Of a DNA stretch of 64,000 bases, positions 1 to 9,916 are shown in pieces; position 1 is the stretch's first letter; each line of letters starts with the position of its first letter. The notes under the pieces were generated by a model. The model was not told the origin of the DNA. It did no database searches and worked only from the letters and a program-made list of their open reading frames with translations. The position numbers and the translations under genes were made by a program. This stretch comes from Luzula sylvatica (taxonomy: Eukaryota; Streptophyta; Magnoliopsida; Poales; Juncaceae), in assembly GCA_946800325.1 (NCBI GenBank), contig OX326958.1, positions 25,646,914-25,710,913 of the forward strand. The letters are read 5' to 3'.

Positions 1-72
1 GATCTTCGTCTGGTCCTGCCACGCTCGTCGCGTCAGGATTGTGTCGTGCTGCTATTGGTACTGATGGGGGAG
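1..72 (+). pseudogene. Amidase (FAAH-like) exon fragment, cut by window edge
   Basis: Read from base 3, the first 70 bases encode an amidase-signature stretch, SSSGPATLVASGLCRAAIG, followed by TDGGG. This is the Gly/Ser-rich core of plant fatty acid amide hydrolases, which hydrolyse N-acylethanolamines on internal membranes. The SSSG part would carry the cis-Ser of the Ser-Ser-Lys triad; the nucleophilic Ser would follow the GG and so lie in the next exon. The exon ends in phase 1 at base 72 against a GTACCT donor. I found no matching continuation downstream: about 1.3 kb later comes a lectin-kinase exon on the opposite strand. Either the gene has a very long intron or, more likely, this is a truncated copy. 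The start lies outside the window. Confidence 0.6.
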
Positions 73-1370
73 GTACCTATCTATATTCTATCCTTCTCCT
101 TTTTATTATTATTAGGAAAATAGCCCGCACTTCGCTGCGGGATATATTATTTGATAAGAAATAATATAGTATTTTATTAGTATTTTATAATAAGCACAAA
201 AAAGTGATTTATGTGAATAGTATTTTATTAGTATTTTATTAACAGTAAAATTATAGTATACAAATTATATTTATTAATATGATGAAAAATTCAAATATTT
301 TATTTAGAACACAAGACATATGTCAATTATATTTATTAATACGATGAAAAATTCAAATATTTTATTTAGAACACAAGACGTATGTCAAATAAAATAAAAT
401 TCAAAAAAAAAAAAAAAACTACGAACAGTAACCGGGATGAACAGTAAAAATGAACAGTAGTCGGTGATGTGGCCTCACCATATGCTTTGTATCCAAAAAT
501 TAATGGGAGGGGAAAATTTAGTTGATTTATTGACTACGACTAGTCAGTCTTGTGTAGCCTTTGAAAAAACTTTAATTGCAAATAAATGTTCAAGGACCTA
601 CCTAATTAATGAAAGGATAAATATGCCATACTCCTCATTTTCTCCTTCTGTATCATCAATTAATCATTAATTAATAATTAATTAACATTATCATTAACAA
701 AAGAACATCCGATTAACAATTAATTGATATTAATTAACTGTTAATAAAATATCACTTGATTAATTATCATGCTAATTATTCATTAATTAGGAATATATAG
801 ATTGTTGTGGAGAAATTGGGGAATAGAGTATATGGCAGTATGATACTGTTACCAAATTAGTCTTCATTTTGACAAATAATATTTTGGACCATTCCAAGAC
901 GCGTTAACATTCAGTTTTTAGTTTTTTCCTTGTTTCGAATCCTCCATGTTTTCTCAAATTTATAGAAATTCTCCTAATTTCGAAATATTTTAAACCCCAA
1001 CCTTAGATATTCTATAATCCCCGACCTCTAAAGTATTTAAAAAACATTCTAAAGTAAATATTTTTTCCTCAAAGAAAAAAAACAAAATAATCTAAACACA
1101 GTTTGTAATTTATTTCGAATAGATTTAATGTATTTACACATATTTTTATCTATTATGTTTTAATGAGTTGTGGTTTTCTCAAAAAACTAAAAATGAAGCG
1201 AGGGATTTTTTTTTAAAATTAAAAAAAAATTAAAAATCAGTATGTTTCTCAAGTCTTTAAATGTCATGTGCTCTTGGAAAATATTTTTTTTAAAAATAAA
1301 GGCTTTTCCGATATTCCCAAAAATAAGGGATTTTTCATAAGCATCATCACCCAAAAAAATTAGTATGATC
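73..1370. other. Intergenic AT-rich sequence
   Basis: No gene is recognised here. It contains a small GC-rich hairpin (CCCGCA/TGCGGG, 123-140), a 62-bp tandem duplication, and runs of TTAATTAA-like sequence at 660-790. Short open frames lack any family signature. Confidence 0.6.
263..386. repeat. 62-bp tandem duplication (two copies)
   Basis: Bases 263-324 and 325-386 are nearly identical head-to-tail copies beginning AATTATATTTATTAAT and ending ATGTC, with about two differences. The near identity suggests a recent local duplication. No coding content. Confidence 0.9.
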
Positions 1371-1378
1371 TTACTTAC

Positions 1379-2066
1379 CATCACTATCGAGAGTGAGCCA
1401 GCGTAGACCATCGGTCTGTCCCCTATCTGATGCGTACAATTGGCTACCATCGGCAAATAAAATCACGCCATCTGTAGTCAGGTTGGTTATCGACGGGCCC
1501 CCTTGTTGCGTCCAATAATTATCTTTCCCTTGAAACGAGAGGGTCGACGCGTTCACGAGTTGAAAACCACCCTTTCTTAAGGTAACAGTATTCTTCGAGG
1601 GGACGGTTTGGTTCGCAAGAATGGTGTCGTTAGGGATGCGAAAGCTACTCCAATCACCGAACTCGAGCTCGCCAAATTCGTTCAAGTGGAATTGGTTGGA
1701 AGTGTTGTTACCGGTTTGTGTCCACAAGGTTTCATTCGAAGACGGGTTCGAAAGAGTCAATTGGCCTTGAGAGGAGATAGAAAATTCGGTCGAGGCGGGG
1801 AATGGAGTTTCGTTGAAGAAGGACCAAACTGTAAACTGCGGTTTCGATTTGGTCACCCAAATGGAGAAGTAATACGAGTTGTTCGTTGAGTTGCGAAAAC
1901 CGGCAGTGAAAGTGCGATTCGGCGAGACGAGGGTCGTATCGTTGGATGGAGCCCAAGGGGAATTGGATGTGGAGAGAGATCCTATTGTGGTGGTAGCTTT
2001 TGCCAAAGAGGGGAGGGAGAGAATTGTAAGGAGGAGGAGGAGGGGGAGAAGAGAGAATTGAGACAT
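1379..2066 (-). CDS. G-type lectin receptor-like kinase, first exon only
   Basis: The first exon encodes about 229 residues of a secreted bulb-lectin (B_lectin) ectodomain. A signal peptide (SLLPLLLLLTILSLPSLAKA, about residues 4-23) is followed by a lectin fold with the typical ...SPNRTFTAGFRN and LWTQTGNNT segments and many N-glycosylation sites. These proteins are cell-surface receptor-like Ser/Thr kinases. The reading frame runs into a perfect donor (G|GTAAGT at 1378-1373), after LTLDSDG, where the family continues into the rest of the lectin/PAN region, the membrane segment and the kinase. None of those parts is found between here and the window start. The gene either continues beyond the left edge through a long intron or is a stranded exon. 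The start is the Met directly before the signal peptide. Confidence 0.75.
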
Positions 2067-2100
2067 TGATGATTAGTGATGATGAGTTGTTTGTGAGTGC

Positions 2101-2107
2101 TTATAAG
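2101..2107 (-). promoter_or_regulatory. Possible TATA box of lectin-kinase exon
   Basis: On the minus strand CTTATAA lies about 35 bases upstream of the ATG at 2066. The position would give a very short leader, so the assignment is tentative. Confidence 0.3.
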
Positions 2108-2214
2108 AAGTAATTCATTCATGAGTTATGACTTGTCTATTGGGACAATTCCATTTTTAACCTTGTAATATCTCATAATATCATGTAAGAAAAATTACCA
2201 AACTTAGATATCAG

Positions 2215-2510
2215 CATGTCCAAAATAAAATAAACATCAGTATATCTTTCATTTGCTCATTTACTTCAGACTTCCTTTAATTAACAAAAGAGAGAGAGGA
2301 AGAGGTATAATTCAGTCAGACAATTATTTCAGAAAATTAAGAGTGAAATAAGGGGCACATAACAATTTCCATATTTTATGGGGGATACACACAATATTCT
2401 CAGTAATGTTATTTATTTTTTATTTTAATGTTTATAGAGTTATATGTGAATACTTTTGTTCAAAGTCCAATAACGAAGCCGCCAGTGAAGTCATAGCTCG
2501 TAATAGATTT
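2215..2510 (-). repeat. Duplicated upstream block A (pairs with 6655-6960)
   Basis: This block shares long stretches with 6655-6960, for example ATCTTTCATTTGCTCATTTA and CAATTTCCATATTTTATG, in the same order and orientation. In both places it lies upstream, on the minus strand, of a gene for a secreted protein: the lectin-kinase exon here and the small peptide copy at 6151-6454 there. It may be a duplicated promoter region or a decayed repeat. Confidence 0.75.
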
Positions 2511-3096
2511 CTGATAATAGTATCTTTCTATAATTGACTTGTTTTGTCGTTTTACAAAATCTGTGAGAAATGATAACAAAATGTGTACTTGTTACACAAA
2601 AAATTACAAGTATTTCATGAATAGAAATATTTAAATCAACCTAGTAAAGTAAGCATACATTTGAAAACCTCCCATAATAATACAAATATATATTTTTTGA
2701 AGGCAATAAAATATATTTCAATTCCCAATCCAATTTCTTAACCCTATTCAATTAGAATCTCACTTCATGCTAATTAAGAAACCCTGAATTTTGTTCTTGA
2801 TGTCAAGACATCACTGTTAATTTATTTTTTATAATTTCAGGGGTATACATGATGATTTTGTTATTTAATGGGAATTCAACGAAAAAGTAGAAATTTATAA
2901 AAATAGGAACTAAATTGTAAAAAACAATCAAGTTAGACGTTAAAAAGAACAATTCGTTAGATTGTGATAAATTGCGAAATCACTTATTGCCAAGCAGAAG
3001 CATCTCCCTCTTGCTAAATATCAGATAATTCACAAACGATGATTTAGTTTTCCAAAAATATCCTTATAAAATGAGAAATGTCGCTTATACCCTTTA
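2511..3096. other. Intergenic, no gene seen
   Basis: AT-rich sequence. Around 2655-2740 it resembles 12440-12500 (AAACCT..CATAATAAT..CAAAT), a further trace of the local duplication family. No coding signature. Confidence 0.5.
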
Positions 3097-3105
3097 TTAT
3101 TTTGT

Positions 3106-5828
3106 GGGGGAATTTCTTATATGTCTCTCCAAAAACTAAAAATATCATATTTGTCCCTATAAAATTACTAATATCAAAATTATCCCTCTAAAACTCAATT
3201 TCTATCAAATTAATCCAACATTAATAGATCGGTTAAACTTAACAGAAAAGAGGTATAATTACTAATTTACCCCTAAATAGTAAATAGATAAGCTATTTAT
3301 CATCACTCACCCCTGCGGCCTGCCCCTCTTCTTCTAGCAAGTTCCATCACGACATATTTTTCCATGGCGAACAGTGTTACAGTTTCTAGCGAAGCTCTTC
3401 TGTCTGAACCACTATAAAGTTTATGACAAACAACACCTGACGAAGGCCAATTCTTCCATGGTAAAGCTGGCGGAGAACAAGAGGCGAAGCTCTGACATGG
3501 ACAAATCAGATCACTCTCAATGTGAAGCTTCCCATCGTGATTACAGAAGGTATTCTCCCTTTAATTCATTTCAACTCTTGTCTGGAAGGATATTACTTGT
3601 TCTTGAGAGGTGAAACATGCTTTTATTTTACCTAAATCTTATAATTTTTCTGCTTTGTTGTTCATTTTCTCTGATTTGTGTGAGGTAAATTAATGGGGCA
3701 AAGCATCTCTGATATTTATTAGATCATTATTGATCAAATTTGTTAGATCTACTAGACTTTTAATCATTTTGCATACAAATTTGTTAGATCTGAATTCAAT
3801 AATGAATCTTTTAGTCAGGTTTGATCAGTTCTTAATTTAATCTATCAAATTATACAATTTCAATAAAAAAATTGTTACGGGTACGTGTTGAATAGCCTAA
3901 TAATAATGGAGCAAAAGATATTGGTACAATATCTAGTAATTTGTTATTACACTATTTGGAGGCAAATATGCCAAATTATGGAGGATCTTTGGTAGCATGT
4001 TGATTATTTGTTATGACAATATTTAATTGTAAAAAGTATATTTATGATATAGGATTATGTCTCGGAATGTGACAGAATTGCCGAATCAAAATTTCTCGTC
4101 CAGTCAATTACAGTCCTAATCTTCGCATCTACTTACTCCTATCAGAAAGTTCAACTTCTAGATTTTGTAGCTAAAAAATGTTACTCCATTTGTATGCCGA
4201 CTAAAAAATTCTAAATTTAGATGCAATGGAGCCACGGAACTTGTTTCTCCGATTATAAGACTTGGAGATATGGAGTTCTGGTTCGTGGAGGGTCGTTTTT
4301 TTTTGCTAGTATAGTATTTGTTTTTCTAAGATTTACTGTGAGCTTGCATATTGTTTTGTTATTTTGCTTGAAAATTGGTAAAGAAGGATATTCAATTTAT
4401 TTTTCGATCCCTTCAAATTGTAAACAACTATCAAATATAGTTTGCGAAATTGTTATAATCTTGTTGAGTTTGTATTATAATTGTATCGAAATTGAGTTTA
4501 TAATTTTTTTTTGAAAAATGAGATCTAATTTTCATAACTTATCCGAGATCTTCAAGCCCTAGTTCCACTTTACAACTCTATCAAATTGGGTCTAGGATCT
4601 CAAAATCTACCCGCACAAATCTCGATTACTCTCGAACCCCCTAAATATCCAACGGCTAGGACCTATGCTATGATCTCGCATTCGGGCATCGAATGTCATT
4701 GGACGAAAACCTTATTCCAAATAAAAGCCCCTAAAAAAATATTAACATTTGGATGGTTAGCGCTAAATAACCGCATCCTCACGGCGGATAACCTTCAAAA
4801 AAGAGGATGGCCGCATGATCCGACATGTGCGTTGTGTGCGGGTACGATCGAAACGGTAAACCATTTATTTTAAAGTTGCCCTTTCACAAGGGAAATTTGG
4901 AAAATAATGGAACCGATGGCGGACCCATCCGACACTACGATCAAAGACTTTTGGTGGGATACACGACGGAACAAAACGCAAGATGATGCCAAAAGATGGG
5001 ATACCAAGTGCCCTTGGAGAAAACGCAATAATAGGATATTTCAAAGAAAAGGAAGAATGCATACATTGCTTATTAGTTGCATCACCGATTTGATAGGTCA
5101 ATTGACTCAATATTGTTGATTCTATAATTAAGGCAACAATAGTCATAACCCGACGGATTATTTGAGAATGTAAAGTTGTATCTTATGTAAACTTTTGTTT
5201 TTTTTTTTTTTTTTTCCTTTTAATGAAAAAGATTGGATCTACGCGCTTGCCTTTCCCTCCAAAAAAAAAAATTCATAACTTATTTAAAGATTTTTGTATT
5301 TTTCAACATTTCTTCAAACATAGTCAAAGTCCATGCTAAACTTTGTTAAGGATCAAAGCATAAAGAGGAAAGAATAGATGAAAATGGAGGGTGGGCTATT
5401 TTCTAATTCATGCAAAACTTTTTTTAGCGACTACTGTAAGAAGAAGAAATAGCAGACGAAAATGCAGGGTGAGCTCTTGGAAGGGTAGAAGATGAAAAGT
5501 CAATGTCATAAAAACGAAAGTAATAGAAAGGGGCTTGAGGATGGACATGGCTTTTTGATAATGAAGGGCATTTTGGTCATGTAAATTTGTATTAATGATT
5601 TAACTAGAGTTAAAAAATTGTAACTATGATTAATTGGATGACAAGTTAACAATTTGGACAAATTTGATATTATCTTAGTTTGAGATGGATTTATTTGATA
5701 GATTTTTAATTTTAAATGGACAAATTTGTTAGTTTTTTAGTTTTTAATGGACAAATTTGAGATTATCTATTTTAGAAGGACAAATATGATATTTTGTGTT
5801 TTTAGAGGGACATACAAGAAATTTCCCC
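3106..5828. mobile_element. Mutator-like element with long terminal inverted repeats
   Basis: The left end (GGGGGAATTTCTTATATGTC) and the reverse complement of the right end (GGGGAAATTTCTTGTATGTC) form a TIR that continues as repeated AAAATATCATATTTGTCC-like modules. The flanks TTATTTTGT (3097-3105) and TTATTTTTT (5829-5837) are a 9-bp target duplication with one mismatch, the size made by Mutator-type transposases. The interior (about 3300-5500) has a less AT-rich stretch at 3320-3560 with a leader-like start, which could be captured host sequence (Pack-MULE style); I cannot name its source. A truncated LINE inserted later at 4543-5271. No transposase is recognisable. Confidence 0.7.
4543..5271 (+). 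mobile_element. 5'-truncated LINE fragment (RT C-terminal zinc-binding region)
   Basis: Flanked by the 12-bp duplication TTCATAACTTAT (4531-4542 and 5272-5283) and ending in a poly-A tail after GCGCTTGCCTTTCCCTCC. The frame from 4586 encodes the plant LINE ORF2 C-terminal zf-RVT region (KAPKKILTFGWLALNNRILTA, then GWPHDPTCALC), with a TAA stop at 4871-4873 inside HLF*SCPF followed by further matching sequence in another frame. Same family as the fragment at 10539-11320. Not functional. Confidence 0.92.
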
Positions 5829-5837
5829 TTATTTTTT

Positions 5838-6150
5838 TTTTATATTGGCAATATGTTGTTTATTTGATTATGTGCGATAATTAATTTACCTTATAACCAA
5901 CTAGAATCAAAATTTAAAATCAAGAATTTTTCATCAAGAATCAAACAATTGTTTTTAAATTTTGATATACATGATTTTAAAATGCAACTAATCGAACATG
6001 TCAAATACATGTATTCAATCTATTCTTGTATCCCAAAATATCTCAAATCAAACATGTCCAACATAACCTCGTAATTATTAGCAAATAAACAGTTTATGTT
6101 ATTGATATTTTTCACTATATTTCATCACGAAAACAGATCAAACCTCGTAG
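5838..6150. other. Intergenic; possible MITE end
   Basis: No gene. The stretch 6025-6060 (CCCAAAATATCTCAAATCAA) resembles the right end of the palindromic element at 37588-38525, so a decayed copy may lie here. From about 6061 the sequence is homologous to 12516 onward (peptide-gene duplication). Confidence 0.5.
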
Positions 6151-6454
6151 CTAAATAAATGTTTTGGTCGCAGAACCAGGTTTCGGTGGAATTCTTGGTA
6201 TTTTTGGCAAACCGACACCGAAAGGGAAGTGCGAAATTAACTTCTCTTCTCGTCCAATTTCAGTGCCCCTTTGTTCTTGTCCGGTTGATTGCATAACATC
6301 TGAATAAATCAGAAATTTGGTTTTAGCGATGATAATCGATGTGATATCAATTGAATTATGTTTTGCCCTTGGTGCAGTGACTTGGCTTGCCATGGCAGAG
6401 TAGAAGAAAAAGAATAAGAATTACAGGAAGCAAAAACTCGAAAAACCGAGACAT
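6151..6454 (-). pseudogene. Broken copy of small secreted-peptide gene
   Basis: Homologous to the intact copy at 12611-13553. An ATG at 6454-6452 opens a signal-peptide-like frame (MSRFFEFLLPVILILFLLL), but relative to the intact copy 4 bases are missing before CCATGG, so the frame shifts and stops at a TAA. The exon 1 donor has become GG instead of GT. Exon 2 (6299-6151) is still fully open: it starts after TTTATTCAG with DVMQSTGQEQ, contains FPFGVGLPKIPRIPPKP and ends at the same TAG as the intact copy (49 versus 50 codons). A second ATG at 6393 gives an 80-residue continuous frame, but it does not follow the ancestral reading frame in exon 1. I infer a pseudogene with a recently lost 5' part; expression as an altered protein cannot be excluded. 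Confidence 0.65.
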
Positions 6455-6654
6455 CTTTTTTTCTTTTTCTTTTCTTTGGCTTGAGTATGATTTGTGGTGC
6501 ATTGGTTTAATACTTCAGTTAACCGGCCTACAAAGATATGAACATCTCCTAGCATCTACTAGATTTCAAGCACTAGCATTCTTTCTAATCAAGATGGGAG
6601 TAGTGATGTCGTTAAAACGAATTATAATAAAACGGTATATTCGAATATTGATCA

Positions 6655-6960
6655 GCATTGCTCAAAATAAAATAAAATGAAAAAAACATCAGTGTATCTT
6701 TCATTTGCTCATTTACTTCCACATTTCCTTTAATTAACTAAAGAGAAAGAAAGGAGTATAGGTTGTGACATTTATTTTGGAAGATTAGGATTTAGGAGTG
6801 AAAAATGGGCAAATAACAATTTCCATATTTTATGAGGGATATACACAATATTCCCAGTAATGTTATTTTAATGTTTATAGAGTTTATATGTGAATACTTT
6901 TGTTCAAACTTGAAACCTCAGAGTCCAAATAAGGAAGGCACCAGTGAAGTCATGGCTCAT
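6655..6960 (-). repeat. Duplicated upstream block B (pairs with 2215-2510)
   Basis: Direct-repeat partner of 2215-2510, lying upstream on the minus strand of the broken peptide gene. Shares ATCTTTCATTTGCTCATTTA, TCCTTTAATTAAC and CCAGTGAAGTCAT.GCTC. Confidence 0.75.
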
Positions 6961-7540
6961 ATTAGATTAGGGAATTATACTTTTCCCCAAGATTTCACCA
7001 TTTCATTCTTTATATCATAATTTACAAAAACACATATAATTAACAATTAATTATTATTGATTAACATTTTTTAATTTAAATGTATGTTAATTGTATATGA
7101 ATTAATTATTAATTATATAATATGCGTTAGTATTTTTTTAATTAAATGTGCTAGTTAAGATATAGAGGAAGTGGTGGTGAAATATGCGAGGGAGGGTAAT
7201 AATTAAATATCCCTTGGTTGTAGACTTGTTTTGTCGCTTTAGAATATGAGAATATCAAATCTATAACAAATAAGTTTCCAATAAAAATTAACGAGCTTCC
7301 AATTAAATATTATCAACATGACCTCGTTATTATGAGCTAATAAACATTCGTAACAACAATATATTTTATTATATTTCAGCATGAAAATGTTCTAGTTGTA
7401 GAACTTGAATGATGTTAGACAGTTAGATTTTACATTTTGAATTCATCTAGATGTATATATGACAATTTAATTTTGCAATATCTAAATTATTATTTTTAGC
7501 TTAATATGAATACATTATAATTTAACACATATACATCTAC
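6961..7540. other. Intergenic, duplicated-family sequence
   Basis: No gene. Sequence at 7210-7380 (GACTTGTTTTGTCGCTTTA, then ATGACCTCGTTATTATGAGC) matches parts of 2520-2560, 6061-6120 and 12520-12560, so this is a further partial copy of the local repeat unit. Confidence 0.55.
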
Positions 7541-7633
7541 GTCAATTTCATAGAACTTTAAAGGAAAATGACATACAACTTCTCTTCTTTGTTTTCTTTG
7601 TTGTTGTCCTGTTGACTTGCATTTGCATAACAT
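7541..7633 (-). pseudogene. Remnant of peptide-gene exon 2 (third copy)
   Basis: On the minus strand ATTATTCAG|ATGTTATGCAA matches the exon 2 acceptor of the peptide family. The following bases still resemble it (AACAGGAC, AAGAAGAGAAGTT), but indels put the frame out after DVMQ and it stops early. No exon 1 is visible nearby. Confidence 0.6.
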
Positions 7634-8799
7634 CTGAATAATTAGAAAAAAAGTTAATTGTATAGTTTATATTTTGGGGACCAGGATTCTTTGGAATTAA
7701 AAATCAGAGTAGCGTTTAATTTCTCTATATGTTGTATCAGTAAATAATAATTAATTCTATAGTTCATATTTTGGGGAATTCTAAAGAAAGAAAGTTAATA
7801 AATTTCGACTTTTCTGAAAATTAAAAAAATCCTTTCATCCATCGTATATTTAAAAAGGAAAACTATATCGGCCGGCAAATTTTTTTTTAAATGAATTAAT
7901 TGGTATGATCAATTGACCTAATTAATTGTTAATTGACAAGTTTAATTAACACGTTAAATAGTTCTATAGTTTTTTTTTTTGATAATATATTCCAACTCAT
8001 GATCTATGATATCTTGTGTTAAGCATCTCACCACCAGATTATGGAACCGTTGGTAACATGTTAATAATTTTAATGTGTTGATATTAATACATGTTAATTG
8101 ACGTGTCAGTTTAATTAAACCGTTAATTAAATTATTAATTAAAACAATTAGTGATGCTAATCAACCCACTTAAATTTTTTTTTCCACCTCATCAAAGATG
8201 ATGGATAGGTTTTGGGTATTGAATATATAACCCCATTTAAAAATGTCTCTCTAAATACTATTTCATTTTCATTTACCCTCTGAATACTATAAATACTATA
8301 AGGATTAAACTCTCTACAAAAAATAACACCATTTATATGGCTCACTTTTAAATTCTCCTCTAAATCTGCATACTATAAGGATAATGATTAAACTTAACAA
8401 TGAGTGGTATTATTTTTGTAAAACTAAAACCAAAACACGCTTTTATTTTTCATATTTAATTTTCCTAAATTCATCTTAACATTTATTATTTTTAAAATAT
8501 CTATCACAGTTTAAAACTAAAACGAGAACAATGGCTGTTGGTTAACAGAGGTTGCAAGCTCGAAATTAGGTTTTGTAAGTACACACCCTAATTCCAATTA
8601 GGAGGAAAATTATCCATTATTTGGTGTCTTAATCACCTAATTGAAGTTCATTAACTATTAAGCTGCCTTCTCTACAAAGTAAAAGGTACCATTGAAAAAA
8701 CTATTTCTCTTTTCTCATAAAAATTACCCCAATTTTCTTTCTTTTTGAAATATCCATTTTGCATCACAAATCTGTAATTCCATATTCATTATTCTCGTA
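7634..8799. other. Intergenic with palindromic and SINE remnants
   Basis: No gene recognised. About 7900-8160 has TTAATTAA-rich self-complementary ends, possibly a decayed foldback element surrounding the SINE-like stretch at 7978-8058. Confidence 0.45.
7978..8058 (-). mobile_element. Degenerate tRNA-type SINE fragment
   Basis: The reverse complement reads CGGTTCCATAATCTGGTGGT then GCTTAACACAAGATATCATA and a decayed B box (GAGTTGGAATA). The same body (TTAACACAAGATATC) is in the copy at 47706-47825. Confidence 0.45.
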
Positions 8800-9876
8800 G
8801 GGCCCGTTTGGCAAGCGGTGGAATAAAAGAATAGAGGAATAGAGGAATAGAAAATAGCCAACTAAATCATTTTATTCCAATATTGTTCGGCAAACCTAAT
8901 GGAATAAGAATGTAGTTTTAAAAGGAATGAACGGTGTTAATGACCAAAATGCCCTTATCGTATAATTTAATTTTTTTTCTAGTTAGAATAAGACATCATA
9001 TTAATAATACTAATACTAATACTAATATTAATAATAATATTTTTTTTTCTGAATCTTTCAATCAAACTAATTAAATTCAATAGTTTGAACTTTGAATAAA
9101 AGAAGAGCTATTTCGAATTCAATTTCATGGTATATTACAATGGAAAGTTCGAGTGATATACTAATTTTCAAAATTGGAGTATGCATTTACAAATTACAAT
9201 ATCTTACAAGTTCAAAGGAGTACAATTAAGAAGTTACAGTAGTCACACATTCAATTTCATGCTATTTGGGCACAATTAAAAAGTTTCAGTAGAGAGGTAT
9301 ACGAACCCAATTTTTTTTACGGTGGCATGAACAGACTAGTCACGCTAGAGAATTAGCCAGACGAGCCACGATCTGATGAAGCCGCTCCCTCCCATCACCC
9401 ACACTGCCTATCTTCCTTCTTCTTCGGCCATCTCTCTCTCTCTCTCTCTCTCAGTGGATAAAGTTCAGAATCACTAAGATGGAGAAATGGATCTTTTTAT
9501 AAAGAGAAAAAAGAGATTAATATCCTCTATCCATTAGATTGGTGAAAAAGTTCGGGGATCGTTAGAGTCTTGCCGGAGAGAGAGCTAGGAGGGAAGTCAT
9601 TTTTTCGGTTTATGTGCAGGAACAGCAACAAAAACAAGAGAGAGAAATGGATTTTATATTACCATGTAATCATCGTGTGGAATAGCCAAGGGCATTGTTG
9701 TCCGAAAATTTAATCTATTCCATGAAATATATCTATTCCATCTTAAATATGAAATAAAAATAAATCATTTTCCATCACTTTAATTCATGCTATTTCTTTT
9801 CTGTTCGGATGGAATAGAGTGGAATAAACCAGTTAATCCTCTATTCCGTCTTATTCCTGCTCTGCCAAACAGGCCC
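8800..9876. mobile_element. Non-autonomous DNA transposon upstream of DUF247 gene
   Basis: The ends are inverted repeats: GGGCCCGTTTGGCAAGCGG on the left and GGGCCTGTTTGGCAGAGCAGG as reverse complement of the right, with further homology (GGAATA tracts) inside. Flanks TTCTCGTA and GTCGTGTA agree at 5 of 8 positions, so the superfamily (hAT or Harbinger type) is unsettled. The interior has a CT microsatellite (about 9430-9452) and no transposase. The right end lies only 40 bp before the DUF247 ATG, so the element must supply or displace that gene's promoter. Confidence 0.75.
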
Positions 9877-9916
9877 GTCGTGTAGTTTGTGTTAAATTTT
9901 TAATCAAGATTGTGTC

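Noticed and set aside
122..140. CCCGCA..TGCGGG hairpin as a Helitron 3' end
   Set aside because: No CTRR end or matching 5' TC end could be placed at a proper distance.
1608..1889. 93-codon plus-strand frame
   Set aside because: Shadow of the lectin exon on the other strand.
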